Positions 24,071 through 36,540 are shown, counted from the stretch's first letter. The stretch: 64,000 bases of DNA from Actinotalea subterranea (GCF_008364845.1 NZ_VTTP01000002.1:124001-188000), one strand, 5' to 3'. Notes: generated from the letters alone by a model not told the origin. Program-made: numbers and translations.

Positions 24071-25630
24071 TCAGTCGCCGTCGGCCACGAGGCGGTCCAC
24101 GGCGCGCAGGGGGATCGGCAGCCACGCCGGCCGGTTCCGGGACTCGTAGACGACCTCGTAGAGCGCCTTGTCGAGCTCGAGGGCCCGCAGCAGGACGTCG
24201 GTGACCTCGGCGTCGTGCGCCGCGTCGGCGCCGGGCGCGCGCTGCGTCGCGACCTCCTCGCGGTAGCCGGTCACGAGCCCGGTGCGGGCCTCCTGGGACC
24301 AGCGCGGCGACGGTGCGGCGCCCACGGCCGCGGCGTAGTCGATCGAGCGGAGCATCCCCGCGAGGTCGCGGAGCGCGAGGTCGGGGCGGGTGCGCTCGTC
24401 GGCGCTCGCCTGGGGCTCGCCCTCGAAGTCCAGGACGGCCCACCCCCGCGTGGGTGAGCGGAGCACCTGGCCGAGGTGGAAGTCGCCGTGGACGCGCTGG
24501 AGCGCCGGCAGGTCGGCGAGCTGGCCGACGGCCGCCAGCACGCGGTCGATCGCGGCCGACCGCGCGGCCAGGACGGGCGCGGCCTCGATCGCACCCGCGG
24601 CCCGTGCGCGCAGGGTGTCCACGACGGTGCGCGCGACGGCGGTCCGGTCGGCGTCGAGGTCCTCGGCGGACCCCGCGCGCTGCTCCGCTGCCCCGGGGCC
24701 CTGCCCCGCGTCGTCGACGGGCAGCGCCTCGCGCAGCGCGTGGTGCATCTGGGCGGTCGTGCGGCCGAGGTCGTGCGCGAGGTCGCCGAAGTCCTCGCCC
24801 TGGCGCGCGTGGCGGCACGCGAGCTCGAACCCGTCCTCGGCCCCCACGACGAGCTCGCTGAGCACGCCGAGGTGACCCACGTGGTGATCGTCGTCCGCAT
24901 GCGGTCCTGCGGGCCACGCACCCGTGAGCCAGGCGAGCGGGCGGGGGACGCCGCGCCAGCCCGCACGGCTGAGCGCGAGGGGCACCTCGACGTCGGGGTT
25001 GGCGCCCGGGTTGACGGTGCGGAAGACCTTGAGGATCGCGGGCGGCACCGCGGCGGGGAGCAGGACCGAGGTGTTGGACTGCTCACCCGTGAGCACGCGC
25101 ATGCCCATGAGCTGGTCCGCGAGCGGTGGAGCGGCCGACGGGGAGACGGCGTCCACGCCCGACGCGGCGTCCCCACCTGCGCGGTGCCCGGTCGCCGAGG
25201 CCTCGTGCTCCGCGGCGCTGAGCCAGGCGCGCAGGAAGGCGGCGTCGTGGCACCCGTCAACGACGAGCACCGCCGGTCGGTCCGCCGACGCGGGCAGGCG
25301 TCCGACGAGGCCGGCGACCTCGGGACCGTCGGCCCGCTCCTGGCCGTGCTCGTCCGAGGAGGGCGTGGCGTCGTCGGTGCGCAGCACGAGGGGCACCTGG
25401 AGCGCGCCGCCCCAGGGGAGGCGCAGGAGCTCGACGCGGACCTCCGCCTGCCCCGCGGGGTCGGTGAGCTCGAGCACCGCGATGCGCTCGACGGGCTCCG
25501 CGCTGCCCTTGGCGGGGAACCAGCGCTGCCGCTCGAGCCACGGACGGATGAGGTCGAGCACCGCGTCCGGCGGGGTCGTTCGCGCCATGACGGGGTGTCC
25601 GGTCGTGCTGCCGCGATCCTCGTGCGCCAT
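24071..25630 (-). CDS. mak: Maltokinase
   Basis: ATP-dependent kinase that makes maltose-1-phosphate, the donor used by GlgE. Of 519 aa, the N-terminal cap domain ([18 protein letters not shown]) precedes a kinase-like fold. The catalytic loop is [14 protein letters not shown] and the metal-binding motif is AVLDFEGEP. At about 60 residues longer than the mycobacterial enzyme, the extra length lies mainly in Ala/Asp-rich linkers. ATG 25630 is chosen; ATG 25588 ([11 protein letters not shown]) is an alternative with a similarly weak ribosome-binding site. It stands 32 bp after treS and is not fused to it, unlike in some actinobacteria. Confidence 0.93.
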   Translation of the reverse strand: MAHEDRGSTTGHPVMARTTPPDAVLDLIRPWLERQRWFPAKGSAEPVERIAVLELTDPAGQAEVRVELLRLPWGGALQVPLVLRTDDATPSSDEHGQERADGPEVAGLVGRLPASADRPAVLVVDGCHDAAFLRAWLSAAEHEASATGHRAGGDAASGVDAVSPSAAPPLADQLMGMRVLTGEQSNTSVLLPAAVPPAILKVFRTVNPGANPDVEVPLALSRAGWRGVPRPLAWLTGAWPAGPHADDDHHVGHLGVLSELVVGAEDGFELACRHARQGEDFGDLAHDLGRTTAQMHHALREALPVDDAGQGPGAAEQRAGSAEDLDADRTAVARTVVDTLRARAAGAIEAAPVLAARSAAIDRVLAAVGQLADLPALQRVHGDFHLGQVLRSPTRGWAVLDFEGEPQASADERTRPDLALRDLAGMLRSIDYAAAVGAAPSPRWSQEARTGLVTGYREEVATQRAPGADAAHDAEVTDVLLRALELDKALYEVVYESRNRPAWLPIPLRAVDRLVADGD

Positions 25631-25662
25631 GTCCGTGCCGCCTCCCCTGCCGTCGCCGTCGA

Positions 25663-27446
25663 TCAGCCGGTGGCTGCCGGCGGCGAGACCGTCAGCCAGA
25701 AGAAGTCCCGTGAGCCGAGCGTCACGGTGACCTCGCCGTGCGCGTTGACGGGCGCGAAGCGCGCGCCGCCGAACACGTCGTGGAGCTCGTGCCCGGCGTT
25801 GTCCGGGAGCCGCACGACCGCCGAGCGCGGCGTCGACGCGAGGTTGGCGACGCACAGCACGGTCTCCGTGGCCGAGCGGCGCAGGAACGCGAGCACCGAG
25901 TCGTTGTCGCTCGTCAGCGTGACGAACTCGCCGTTGCCGAACACGGGGTGCTGCCGCCGGATCGTGAGCATGCCGTGCACCCAGTGCAGGAGCGAGGTGG
26001 GTGACGCGAGCTGCGCCTCGACGTTGACCGTCGTGAAGTGGTGCACGAGCGACTGGATGACCGGCAGGTAGAGCTTGCCGGGGTCCGACGTCGAGAAGCC
26101 GGCGTTGCGGTCCGGCGTCCACTGCATGGGCGTGCGCACGGCGTCGCGGTCGGGCAGCCAGATGTTGTCGCCCATCCCGATCTCGTCGCCGTAGTAGAGG
26201 CACGGGCTGCCGGGCAGGGAGAGCAGGAGCGCGTGGGCCAGCTCGATCTCGGCCCGCGAGTTGTCGAGGAGCGGCGCCAGCCGACGGCGGATGCCGACGT
26301 TCGCGCGCATGCGCGGGTCCGGCGCGTACCAGCCGTACATGGACGCGCGTTCCTCGGTGGAGACCATCTCGAGCGTCAGCTCGTCGTGGTTGCGCAGGAA
26401 GGTGCTCCACTGGCCGCCCGTGGCGGGGATGCGGGGCGTGTCGGCGAGGATGTCGACGATCTGGTTCGCGCGCTGGTCCTTGATCGAGTAGAAGATCCGC
26501 GGCATGACCGGGAAGTGGAAGCACATGTGGCACTCCGGGGCCTCCGGCGTGCCGTAGTACGGGATCACGTCCTCGGGCCACTGGTTCGCCTCGGCGAGCA
26601 TGATGCGGCCCGGGAACTCCTCGTCGACCATCGCGCGCATCTCCGCGAGGTAGGCGTGGGTCTGCGGCAGGTTCTCGCAGTTGGTGCCCTCCTCCTCGAA
26701 GAGGTAGGGCACGGCGTCGAGCCGGAAGCCGTCGACGCCGAGCCGCAACCAGAAGCGTGCGACGTCCTTCATGGCGTCGCGCACGTACGGGTTCTCGAAG
26801 TTGAGGTCGGGCTGGTGGCTGAAGAACCGGTGCCAGAAGTACTGCCGTCGCACGGGGTCGAACGTCCAGTTGGACGTCTCCGTGTCGACGAAGATGATGC
26901 GCGCGTCCTCGTAGCGCGTGTTGTCGTCGCTCCACACGTAGAAGTCGCCGTAGGGCCCCTCGGGGTCCGAGCGGGAGGCCTGGAACCACGGGTGCGCGTC
27001 GCTCGTGTGGTTCATGACGAGGTCGATGACGATGCGCATGCCGCGCGCGTGGGCGGCCTCGATCAGCTCCGCGAAGTCGTTGAGCGTGCCGTACTGCGGT
27101 GCGATCGCCGTGTAGTCGGCGACGTCGTACCCGCCGTCGCGCAGCGGTGAGGGGTAGAACGGCGGGAGCCACAGGCAGTCGATGCCGAGCCACTGGAGGT
27201 AGTCCAGCCGGTTGATCAGGCCGCGGAGGTCGCCCGACCCGGCACCCGTCGAGTCGGAGAAGCAGCGGAGCATGACCTCGTAGAAGACGGCGGTCTTGTA
27301 CCACTCGGGGTCGTCGCTCAGGCCCTGCGGCGCGATCGCCGGCAGCGCGTGCGTCGGCGCGGGGCGCGGCGGCAGCGCGTGGGTGGGGTCGACGACGCGC
27401 AGCGCACCGGTGTCCACGGGCGCGGGGGACTGGGGGCGGTCAGGGG

Positions 27447-27450
<4 letters not shown>
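25663..27450 (-). CDS. treS: Trehalose synthase (maltose alpha-D-glucosyltransferase), GH13
   Basis: Interconverts trehalose and maltose; here it feeds maltose to maltokinase. Of 595 aa, a Pro-rich N-terminus (about 45 residues) precedes [20 protein letters not shown], a typical TreS opening. Catalytic motifs are [13 protein letters not shown] (nucleophile D245), [12 protein letters not shown] (acid/base glutamate) and [12 protein letters not shown] (aspartate). There is no maltokinase fusion at the C-terminus. The GTG start overlaps the glgE stop by 4 nt (GTGA at 27450-27447), with GAGGAC just upstream, so translation is coupled to glgE. Confidence 0.95.
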
Positions 27451-29678
<2,228 letters not shown>

Positions 29679-29760
29679 CCCACGAACCTACCCAGGCGGG
29701 GGCCGGGACGGCATCTGGACACGGCCCGCCGCGCAGCCTCCACAGGCTCTGCACCGTTCC

Positions 29761-29787
29761 GCTGCAAGCATTTCCTCCGTTTGCAGC
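29761..29787. promoter_or_regulatory. Inverted repeat in glgE/glgP divergent promoter region (MalR-like site)
   Basis: GCTGCAA (29761-29767) and TTGCAGC (29781-29787) form a 7-bp inverted repeat with a 13-bp spacer, inside a locally AT-richer island. CTGCAAG/CTTGCAG motifs are, from memory, the binding elements of Streptomyces MalR at maltose and amylase promoters. The site lies between the divergent alpha-glucan genes. Confidence 0.5.
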
Positions 29788-29826
29788 AATGCGGACACCC
29801 CCTGGAGCGAAGATCGACCCCGCGCG

Positions 29827-29832
29827 TAGGCT
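29827..29832 (+). promoter_or_regulatory. Candidate -10 element (TAGGCT) for leaderless glgP
   Basis: TAGGCT lies 7 nt before GTG 29840, so transcription should begin at or next to the start codon. No ribosome-binding site is present. Confidence 0.5.
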
Positions 29833-29839
29833 CGCCCGG

Positions 29840-32425
29840 GTGAGAGCGATCCGCAGGTTCACTGTCCGCACCGTCCTGCCCGCCGAGCTCGCCGACCTGG
29901 ACGAGCTCGCCCACAACCTGAGGTGGTCCTGGCACCCACCGACCCGCGACCTGTTCGCGGGCATCGAACCCGACCTGTGGGGCGAGGTGCGCGGGGACCC
30001 CGTCGCACTCCTCGGCGCGCTGAGCCCGGAGCGCCTCGAGGCCCTCGCTGCCGACCAGGGCTTCGTGGGCCGCGTCCGTGAGGCCGCCGAGGACCTGGCG
30101 GCCTACCTCGCCGAGCCCCGTTGGTACCAGGGCGAGGCCGCCGCCGGGGCGACCGAGCCGCTCCCGCGGGCCATCGCGTACTTCTCGCCCGAGTTCGGCA
30201 TCACCTCGGTGCTGCCGCAGTACTCGGGCGGCCTGGGCATCCTCGCGGGCGACCACCTCAAGAGCGCGTCCGACCTCGGCGTCCCGATCGTCGGCGTCGG
30301 GCTCCTATACGGCGCCGGCTACTTCAAGCAGGCGCTGACGCGCGACGGCTGGCAGGTCGAGAGCTACCCCGTCATCGACCCCGACGGCCTGCCCCTGACC
30401 CTCCTGCGCGAGGCCGACGGCGCGCCGTCACGCGTGTCGCTGGGCCTGCCGGGCGGCCGGACGCTCCACGCCCACGTGTGGCGTGCCGCCGTCGGGCGCG
30501 TCCCGCTGCTGCTCCTCGACTCGAACGTCCCCGAGAACGACGAGCTCGCACGCAAGGTCACGGACCGGCTGTACGGCGGGGGCGGCGAGCACCGGCTCCA
30601 GCAGGAGCTGCTCCTGGGCGTCGGCGGGGTGCGGGCGCTGCGCGTCTGGTCACGCCTCACGGGGGCGCCGGAGCCGGAGGTCTACCACACCAACGAGGGC
30701 CATGCCGGGTTCCTCGGCATCGAGCGCATCCGCGAGCTCGTGGGGGACGGCGGCCTGACCTTCGACGAGGCGCTCGAGGCGGTGCGGGCGGCGACCGTGT
30801 TCACGACGCACACGCCCGTCCCGGCCGGCATCGACCGGTTCGAGGCGTCGCTCGTCGCCCAGCACTTCGGTGGTGACAACGCGATCCCCGGCGTCCCGGT
30901 CGAGCGCGTCCTCGCGCTCGGCGCCGAGGACTACGAGGGCGGTGACCCGACGCTGTTCAACATGGCCGTGATGGGCCTGCGGCTCGGTGGGCGCGCGAAC
31001 GGCGTCTCGGTGCTGCACGGCGAGGTGTCGCGCGGCATGTTCAGCGGGCTCTGGGCCGGGTTCGACCAGGACGAGGTGCCCATCACGTCCGTCACGAACG
31101 GCGTGCACTCGCCCACGTGGGTCGACCGCAAGCTCGTCGACCTCGCCGCGCGGCGGCTGTCCGAGGCCGAGCGCGCCGACGGGACGGGCTGGCTCCGGCC
31201 GGACGGCGTGCCCGACGAGGACCTCTGGGCGATGCGCCGCACCCTGCGCCACCAGCTCGTGCTCGACGCGCGCGAACGCGTCCGGGTCTCCTGGCAGCGG
31301 CGGGGCGCGAGCCCGGCCGAGCTCGGGTGGGTCGACGACGTGCTCGACCCGGACGTCCTGACGATCGGCTTCGCCCGCCGGGTGCCGACCTACAAGCGCC
31401 TGACGCTCATGCTGAGCGACCCGGAGCGTCTCACCGCGCTGCTGCTCGACCCCGAGCGGCCCGTCCAGCTAGTGATCGCGGGCAAGTCGCACCCGGCCGA
31501 CGAGCAGGGCAAGCGGCTCATCCAGGAGCTCGTGCGCTTCGCCGACGACCCGCGCGTGCGCCACCGCATCGTGTTCCTGCCGAACTACGACATCGCGATG
31601 GCGAAGGCCCTGTACCCGGGGTGCGACGTCTGGCTCAACAACCCGCTGCGCCCGCTCGAGGCGTGCGGGACGTCGGGCATGAAGGCCGCGCTCAACGGCG
31701 GGCTCAACCTCTCGATCCTCGACGGCTGGTGGGACGAGTGGTTCGACCCCGAGTACGGGTGGGCGATCCCGACCGCCGACGGCGTCGACGACCCGGACCG
31801 CCGGGACGAGCTCGAGGCGGCCGCGCTGTACGACCTCATCGAGAACCAGGTCACCGCCCGGTTCTACGACCGCGACCGCAACGGCCTGCCGCTGCGGTGG
31901 CTCGAGATGGTGCGGCACACGCTCGCGGGCCTCGGTCCCAAGGTCCAGGCGACGCGGATGGTCGGCGAGTACGTCCAGCGTCTCTACGTCCCCGCGGCCG
32001 CGGCCGGTCGCGCGCTCGACGGGCCCGGTTACGCGGGTGCGCAGGAGCTCGCCGCATGGAAGGGACGCGTACGGGAGGCGTGGTCGCACGTGCGCGTCGA
32101 CCACGTGGAGTCCGTGGGCGTCGAGGAGGTCGCGCAGGTCGGCGACCTGCTCCAGGTCCGGGCCTACGTCTCGCTCGGCTCCCTGCGCCCCGAGGACGTC
32201 GCGGTCGAGGTCGTGCACGGGCGCGTCTCGGAGGCCGACGAGCTGAGCGGCGTCGAGCACCAGGAGCTCGCCTGGGCCGACGGCTACGAGGCGGGGCGCC
32301 ACGCGTTCGCGGGCGACGTCCGCCTCACGGCGTCCGGGCCGTTCGGGTACACCGTCCGCGTGGTGCCCAAGCACCGGTTCCTCGCCTCGGCGGCGCAGAT
32401 GGGTCTGGTCGCGAACGCGGGCTGA
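29840..32425 (+). CDS. glgP: Alpha-glucan (glycogen) phosphorylase, GT35
   Basis: PLP-dependent phosphorylase releasing glucose-1-phosphate from alpha-glucan. Of 861 aa, it belongs to the longer actinobacterial type that starts with an extra N-terminal region (RRFTVRTVLPAELADLDELAHNLRWSW). Landmarks are AYFSPEFGITSVLPQYSGGLG, GFARRVPTYKRLTLML, and the PLP site EACGTSGMKAALNGGLN with the cofactor lysine K615. GTG 29840 matches the conserved beginning and has a -10-like element 7 nt upstream. The upstream open extension is non-coding in character. Divergent from glgE, it is the degradative side of the same glucan pool. It converges on a flavoprotein gene 10 bp away. Confidence 0.93.
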   Translation: MRAIRRFTVRTVLPAELADLDELAHNLRWSWHPPTRDLFAGIEPDLWGEVRGDPVALLGALSPERLEALAADQGFVGRVREAAEDLAAYLAEPRWYQGEAAAGATEPLPRAIAYFSPEFGITSVLPQYSGGLGILAGDHLKSASDLGVPIVGVGLLYGAGYFKQALTRDGWQVESYPVIDPDGLPLTLLREADGAPSRVSLGLPGGRTLHAHVWRAAVGRVPLLLLDSNVPENDELARKVTDRLYGGGGEHRLQQELLLGVGGVRALRVWSRLTGAPEPEVYHTNEGHAGFLGIERIRELVGDGGLTFDEALEAVRAATVFTTHTPVPAGIDRFEASLVAQHFGGDNAIPGVPVERVLALGAEDYEGGDPTLFNMAVMGLRLGGRANGVSVLHGEVSRGMFSGLWAGFDQDEVPITSVTNGVHSPTWVDRKLVDLAARRLSEAERADGTGWLRPDGVPDEDLWAMRRTLRHQLVLDARERVRVSWQRRGASPAELGWVDDVLDPDVLTIGFARRVPTYKRLTLMLSDPERLTALLLDPERPVQLVIAGKSHPADEQGKRLIQELVRFADDPRVRHRIVFLPNYDIAMAKALYPGCDVWLNNPLRPLEACGTSGMKAALNGGLNLSILDGWWDEWFDPEYGWAIPTADGVDDPDRRDELEAAALYDLIENQVTARFYDRDRNGLPLRWLEMVRHTLAGLGPKVQATRMVGEYVQRLYVPAAAAGRALDGPGYAGAQELAAWKGRVREAWSHVRVDHVESVGVEEVAQVGDLLQVRAYVSLGSLRPEDVAVEVVHGRVSEADELSGVEHQELAWADGYEAGRHAFAGDVRLTASGPFGYTVRVVPKHRFLASAAQMGLVANAG

Positions 32426-32435
32426 GGGCGCCGGG

Positions 32436-34217
32436 TCAGCCGGCCAGGGCGGCAGCGGCCGCCCTGCCGGCGACCCGGCCCGAGAACAGGCACCCGCCGA
32501 GGAACGTGCCCTCGAGCGCACGGTGCCCGTGCATGCCGCCGCCGCCGAAGCCCGACGCCTCCCCGGCCGCCCACACGCCGGCGAGCGGGGAGCCGTCGGG
32601 CCGCAGCACGCGTCCCGACAGGTCCGTGTGCAGCCCGCCGAGCGTCTTGCGGGTCAGCACGGACAGGCGCACGGCGAGCAGCGGTCCGTCCTTCGGCTCG
32701 AGGATCGGGGCGGGCGGGGCGACACGGATCAGCCGGTCGACGACGTAGCGACGTGCCATGGCGGCGGCGACGACCTGCGGGTCCTTGCCCAGGCCCGTCG
32801 CGACCTGGGCGTCGCGCGCCCGGATGGTCTCCTCGAGCGCGCGACCGTCGATGCGCGGCGTCCCGGTGAGCGCGTTCATGCGGCCGGCGAGCTCCCGCGG
32901 GGTGCTCGCCCAGCAGAACTCGGGCGACCGCTGCGCGAACCGCTCGACGGGTGCGACGGCGCCGGGCAGGGCGCGCTGGAGCACTCCGCGCACGTCCTTG
33001 CCGGTCAGGTCCGGGTTCTGCTCGGAGCCCGAGAGCGCGAACTCCGTCCCCATGATCGTCTTGTTGAGCACGAACCACGAGTGGTCGTCCCCGCGCCCGA
33101 CGACGTGGCGCAGCGCCCCGAGCGCGTCGAACCCGGGAAACAGGGGAGCGGGCAGGCGCCCGCCGTCGGCGTCGAGCCACAGCGAGCTCGGGCCGGGCAG
33201 GATGCGGATGCCGTGCCGGTTCCACACGGGCGAGTGGTTCGCGACCCCCTCGGGGTAGTGCCACATGCGCCCCGCGTGCACGAGGTGCCCGCCGGCGGCG
33301 ACCGCGGTCGCGATCATCGCCCCGTCGACATGGTCGGGCACGCCCGAGAGCATGCGGTCGGGCAGCAGGCCGTGCTCGGCGGGCCAGCTCGCGCGCACGA
33401 GGTCGTGGTTGGCGCCGATGCCGCCCGACGTGACGAGGACGGCGTCCGCCTCGACCTCGAACGCACCGACGACCTCGCGTGAGGACGGCGCGCCGCGCTC
33501 GGCGGCGTCGGGTGCGAGCACGTCTCCCGTGACGCCGGTGACCCGACCGCCCGTCGTCGTCAGGCCGGTCACGCGGTGCCGCGTGCGGACCGACAGCAGA
33601 CCCGCCGCGTGCGCGTCGCGCAGCGCCGCGACGAACGGTGCGCAGATCGCGGGACCCGTGCCCCACACGATGTGGAAGCGGGGCACGGAGTTGCCGTGCC
33701 CGCCCGGCAGGTGGCCCCCGCGCTCCGCCCACTGGACCGCCGGGAAGAACCGCACCCCGCGTGCGTGCAGCCACGGCCGCATCTCGCCCGCCGCGAAGTC
33801 GACGAAGGCCTGCGCCCACGCACGGGGATGGGCGTCCCAGGGGTCGTCGGGGTCGAAGGCCGCCGACCCGAGCCAGTCGGCCATCGCCAGCTCGGCGCTG
33901 TCGCGCACGCCGAGGCGGCGCTGCTCGGGTGAGTCGACGAGGAAGAGGCCCCCGAACGACCACCAGGCCTGGCCACCGAGGCTCGCGACCGGCTCCTGGT
34001 CCAGGAGGACCACGCTGCGGCCGGCTGCCGTGAGCTCCGCCGCCGCGACGAGGCCCGCGAGGCCTGCGCCGACGACGACGGCGTCGGCGCGTGCGCGCTC
34101 CTGCCTGCCGCCCGGGGCGCCGGCGTGCACGGTGGACGCGTGCGCGGCGGGGCGGGGCGTGCCCGGGGTGGTCGGTCCAGGGGCGGTCGGTCCAGGGGTG
34201 ACGACGCTGTCAGCCAT
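32436..34217 (-). CDS. FAD-binding dehydrogenase (fumarate reductase/KsdD-like flavoprotein)
   Basis: Predicted oxidoreductase of 593 aa. After a Pro/Thr/Ala-rich N-terminus of about 43 residues, the dinucleotide motif DAVVVGAGLAGLVAAAEL and SVVLLDQE bind FAD. A second FAD contact is GVWAAGEASGFGGGGMHGHRALEGTFLGGCLFSG near the C-terminus. The middle carries a substrate-domain segment with TLGGLHTDLSGRVL. The family (annotated as FAD-binding dehydrogenase, COG3573-like) has no firmly known substrate. There is no Tat signal. A TAGGCT -10 candidate 6 nt upstream suggests leaderless expression from ATG 34217. It sits between glgP and glgX but shows no evident link to glycogen. Confidence 0.85.
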   Translation of the reverse strand: MADSVVTPGPTAPGPTTPGTPRPAAHASTVHAGAPGGRQERARADAVVVGAGLAGLVAAAELTAAGRSVVLLDQEPVASLGGQAWWSFGGLFLVDSPEQRRLGVRDSAELAMADWLGSAAFDPDDPWDAHPRAWAQAFVDFAAGEMRPWLHARGVRFFPAVQWAERGGHLPGGHGNSVPRFHIVWGTGPAICAPFVAALRDAHAAGLLSVRTRHRVTGLTTTGGRVTGVTGDVLAPDAAERGAPSSREVVGAFEVEADAVLVTSGGIGANHDLVRASWPAEHGLLPDRMLSGVPDHVDGAMIATAVAAGGHLVHAGRMWHYPEGVANHSPVWNRHGIRILPGPSSLWLDADGGRLPAPLFPGFDALGALRHVVGRGDDHSWFVLNKTIMGTEFALSGSEQNPDLTGKDVRGVLQRALPGAVAPVERFAQRSPEFCWASTPRELAGRMNALTGTPRIDGRALEETIRARDAQVATGLGKDPQVVAAAMARRYVVDRLIRVAPPAPILEPKDGPLLAVRLSVLTRKTLGGLHTDLSGRVLRPDGSPLAGVWAAGEASGFGGGGMHGHRALEGTFLGGCLFSGRVAGRAAAAALAG

Positions 34218-34223
34218 GCGCGC

Positions 34224-34229
34224 AGCCTA
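34224..34229 (-). promoter_or_regulatory. Candidate -10 element (TAGGCT) for leaderless flavoprotein gene
   Basis: On the minus strand TAGGCT ends 6 nt before ATG 34217 and there is no ribosome-binding site. It is the same hexamer as at glgP and at 13188. Confidence 0.45.
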
Positions 34230-34325
34230 GGCGGACGGCACCCGCCTGCGGGAGGGGGCGGCCGTCACGCAGCCGCCGCCCTCACGTCGTCCCGGCCGTC
34301 GCACGCCCTCAGCACGGTCCCGTCG

Positions 34326-36527
34326 TCACGGTGCGACGTAGACGCGCATCGCGAGCGGCTCGAGCGTGAGCTCGTCACCCGGCACCGCGTGCAGGCCGCC
34401 GTTGGTCTCGGCGGCGACCCGGACCTCGCCGGGGTGCTCCCAGGTCGAGTCCCACGCGAGCTCCCAGTGCTCGCGCGTGCCGTCGGCGAGGGTGATGTCG
34501 ACGGGGTCGAGGGCGCCGTTGAGCACGAGGAGCACCGAGGACCCGTCGTCCGCGGTGCGCGTCATCTGCAGCGTCCGCACCGCGGGGTCGAGCCAGTGGT
34601 GGTGCGCGAACGGTGTCCCGTCGGCCAGACGCCAGTCGAGGTCCGGCCGCGGGTCCGCCGCGCTGCGCGGCTGGCCACGGTAGAAGTGCATCGACCGCAG
34701 GGCCGCGTTCTCGTGCCGCAGCCGCAGCAGGTGCCGGGTCGTCGCGAGCAGGTTCTCGCGCCACTCGGTGAGCTCCCAGTCGACCCACGACGTCTCGTCG
34801 TCGAGGCAGTACGCGTTGTTGTTGCCGCGCTGCGTGCGACCGATCTCGTCGCCGGCCGTGATCATCGGGGTCCCGGCCGCGAGCACCAGCGTGCCGAGCA
34901 GGTTGCGGATCGACCGGCGGCGCAGGGGCAGGATCTCGAGGCCGACGCCCTTGTCACGCACCGGGCCCTCGATGCCGTGGTTCCAGGACCGGTTGTCGTC
35001 GCTGCCGTCGCGGTTGCCCTCGCCGTTCGCGTGGTTGTGCTTGTGCTCGTAGGCGACGAGGTCGGCGAGCGTGAACCCGTCGTGCGCGGTCACGTAGTTG
35101 ATCGAGGCGACGACGCCGCGCATGAGCGGCGGGTCGGTGTACCCGAACAGGTCGGCCGAGCCCGCGAGGCGGGTCGCGAGGTCGCGCACCCCGTGGCCCG
35201 GACGGCCGTGCGCGGCCTGGGCCGGGTCGCCGAGCCAGAACGTGCGCACGGCGTTGCGGAAGCGGTCGTTCCACTCGGCCATCGGTGCCGGGAACGCGCC
35301 CGTGCGCCACCCGCCGGGGCCCACGTCCCACGGCTCGGCGATGAGCTTGAGCCCGCTCAGCACCGGGTCGGTCTGGAGCGCGACGAGGAACGGGTGGTCC
35401 TGCTCGAAGCCGATCGCGGAGCGCCCGAGCGTCACCGCGAGGTCGAACCGGAACCCGTCGACGCCCACGACGTCGGCCCAGTACCGCAGGGAGTCGAGCG
35501 TCATCTGCACGACGCGTGGGCGTCGGAAGTCGAGCGAGTTGCCGCACCCGGTGACGTCGGCGAACCGCGCGGGCCGCCCGCCGTCGTGCAGGTAGTAGAG
35601 GGTGGGGTCCAGGCCGCGCCAGCTCAGCTGCGGCCCGTCGGTCCCGCCCTCGCAGGTGTGGTTGTAGACGACGTCGAGGACGACCTCGAGGCCGGCGCGG
35701 TGCAGCAGCTGGACCATGCCCTTGACCTCGGAGAGGACGGCCTGCGAGCCCGCGGCCCGAGCGCCCTGCGTCGCGTAGGCGGGGTTGGGTGCGAAGAACC
35801 CGAGGGTGTTGTAGCCCCAGTAGTTGGTCAGGCCGCGCGCGACGAGGTGCGGCTCGTCCGCCACCGCGTGGATGGGCAGCAGCTCGACGGTCGTGACGCC
35901 GAGCGAGAGCAGGTGCTCGATCGTCGCGGGGTGCGCGAGGCCCGCGTACGTGCCGCGCAGCTCCGCGGGGACCCCGGGCAGCCGCTGCGTCAGGCCGCGC
36001 ACGTGCGCCTCGTAGATCACGGTGTCCGTCCACGGGACGTGCGGACGGGGCGTGGGCTCGCCGTCGAACCGGTCGTCCACGACGACGGCGTGCGGCACGT
36101 GGGCGCGCGAGTCGGTGGGGTCGAGCTCCGGGCCCGGTCCCAGGGTGCGGCCCTCGGCGTCGACCCGGTGCCCGTACACCGCGGGGCCGAGCGCGACCTC
36201 GCCCTCGAGAGCGCGCGCGTAGGGGTCGACGAGCAGCTTCGCGGGGTTGTAGCGCGTCCCGGCTGCCGGGTCCCACGCCCCGTGCGCGCGGAAGCCGTAG
36301 TGCTGGCCCACCCGGACACCGGGGACGTGCCCGTGCCAGACGCCGTACGCGGGGCCGTCGAGCGGGATGCGGCGTTCGGTCCAGCCGTCGGCGCTCGCGG
36401 GGTCACGGTCGAGCAGGCAGAGGTCGACGGCCTCGGCGTGGGAGGCGAGGACGGCGACGTCCACGCCGTCGCCGGTCAGGTGGACGCCGAGGCGGGGGGG
36501 ACGCCCACGTGGCGGCTGCACGTTCAT
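34326..36527 (-). CDS. glgX: Glycogen debranching enzyme (isoamylase type), GH13_11
   Basis: Hydrolyses alpha-1,6 branch points in glycogen, complementing GlgP. Of 733 aa, the N-terminal beta-sandwich (LGVHLTGDGVDVAVLASHAEAVDLCLLD) precedes the GH13 barrel. Catalytic motifs are VDGFRFDLAVTLGR (nucleophile D362), LIAEPWDVGPGGW (acid/base glutamate) and VTAHDGFTLADLV (aspartate). The NYWGYNTLGFFAPNPAYA segment is diagnostic for GlgX/TreX. ATG 36527 lies 7 nt after a CAGAAT -10 candidate; the GTG one codon earlier is an alternative. The flavoprotein gene lies downstream on the same strand but has its own promoter candidate. Confidence 0.94.
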   Translation of the reverse strand: MNVQPPRGRPPRLGVHLTGDGVDVAVLASHAEAVDLCLLDRDPASADGWTERRIPLDGPAYGVWHGHVPGVRVGQHYGFRAHGAWDPAAGTRYNPAKLLVDPYARALEGEVALGPAVYGHRVDAEGRTLGPGPELDPTDSRAHVPHAVVVDDRFDGEPTPRPHVPWTDTVIYEAHVRGLTQRLPGVPAELRGTYAGLAHPATIEHLLSLGVTTVELLPIHAVADEPHLVARGLTNYWGYNTLGFFAPNPAYATQGARAAGSQAVLSEVKGMVQLLHRAGLEVVLDVVYNHTCEGGTDGPQLSWRGLDPTLYYLHDGGRPARFADVTGCGNSLDFRRPRVVQMTLDSLRYWADVVGVDGFRFDLAVTLGRSAIGFEQDHPFLVALQTDPVLSGLKLIAEPWDVGPGGWRTGAFPAPMAEWNDRFRNAVRTFWLGDPAQAAHGRPGHGVRDLATRLAGSADLFGYTDPPLMRGVVASINYVTAHDGFTLADLVAYEHKHNHANGEGNRDGSDDNRSWNHGIEGPVRDKGVGLEILPLRRRSIRNLLGTLVLAAGTPMITAGDEIGRTQRGNNNAYCLDDETSWVDWELTEWRENLLATTRHLLRLRHENAALRSMHFYRGQPRSAADPRPDLDWRLADGTPFAHHHWLDPAVRTLQMTRTADDGSSVLLVLNGALDPVDITLADGTREHWELAWDSTWEHPGEVRVAAETNGGLHAVPGDELTLEPLAMRVYVAP

Positions 36528-36534
36528 CACCTCA

Positions 36535-36540
36535 ATTCTG
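36535..36540 (-). promoter_or_regulatory. Candidate -10 element (CAGAAT) for leaderless glgX
   Basis: On the minus strand CAGAAT ends 7 nt before ATG 36527. A GAGGTG directly abuts the ATG, too close for normal ribosome binding. Confidence 0.4.

Noticed and set aside
24017-24917. N-terminal extension of glgB to about 24917
   Set aside because: The extension is antisense-like Arg/Ala-rich sequence overlapping mak; ATG 24017 has a ribosome-binding site and starts the normal GlgB domain order.
32426-32435. Terminator between glgP and the convergent flavoprotein gene
   Set aside because: Only 10 bp separate the stops and no hairpin is visible there; termination must occur within the opposing gene or is weak.
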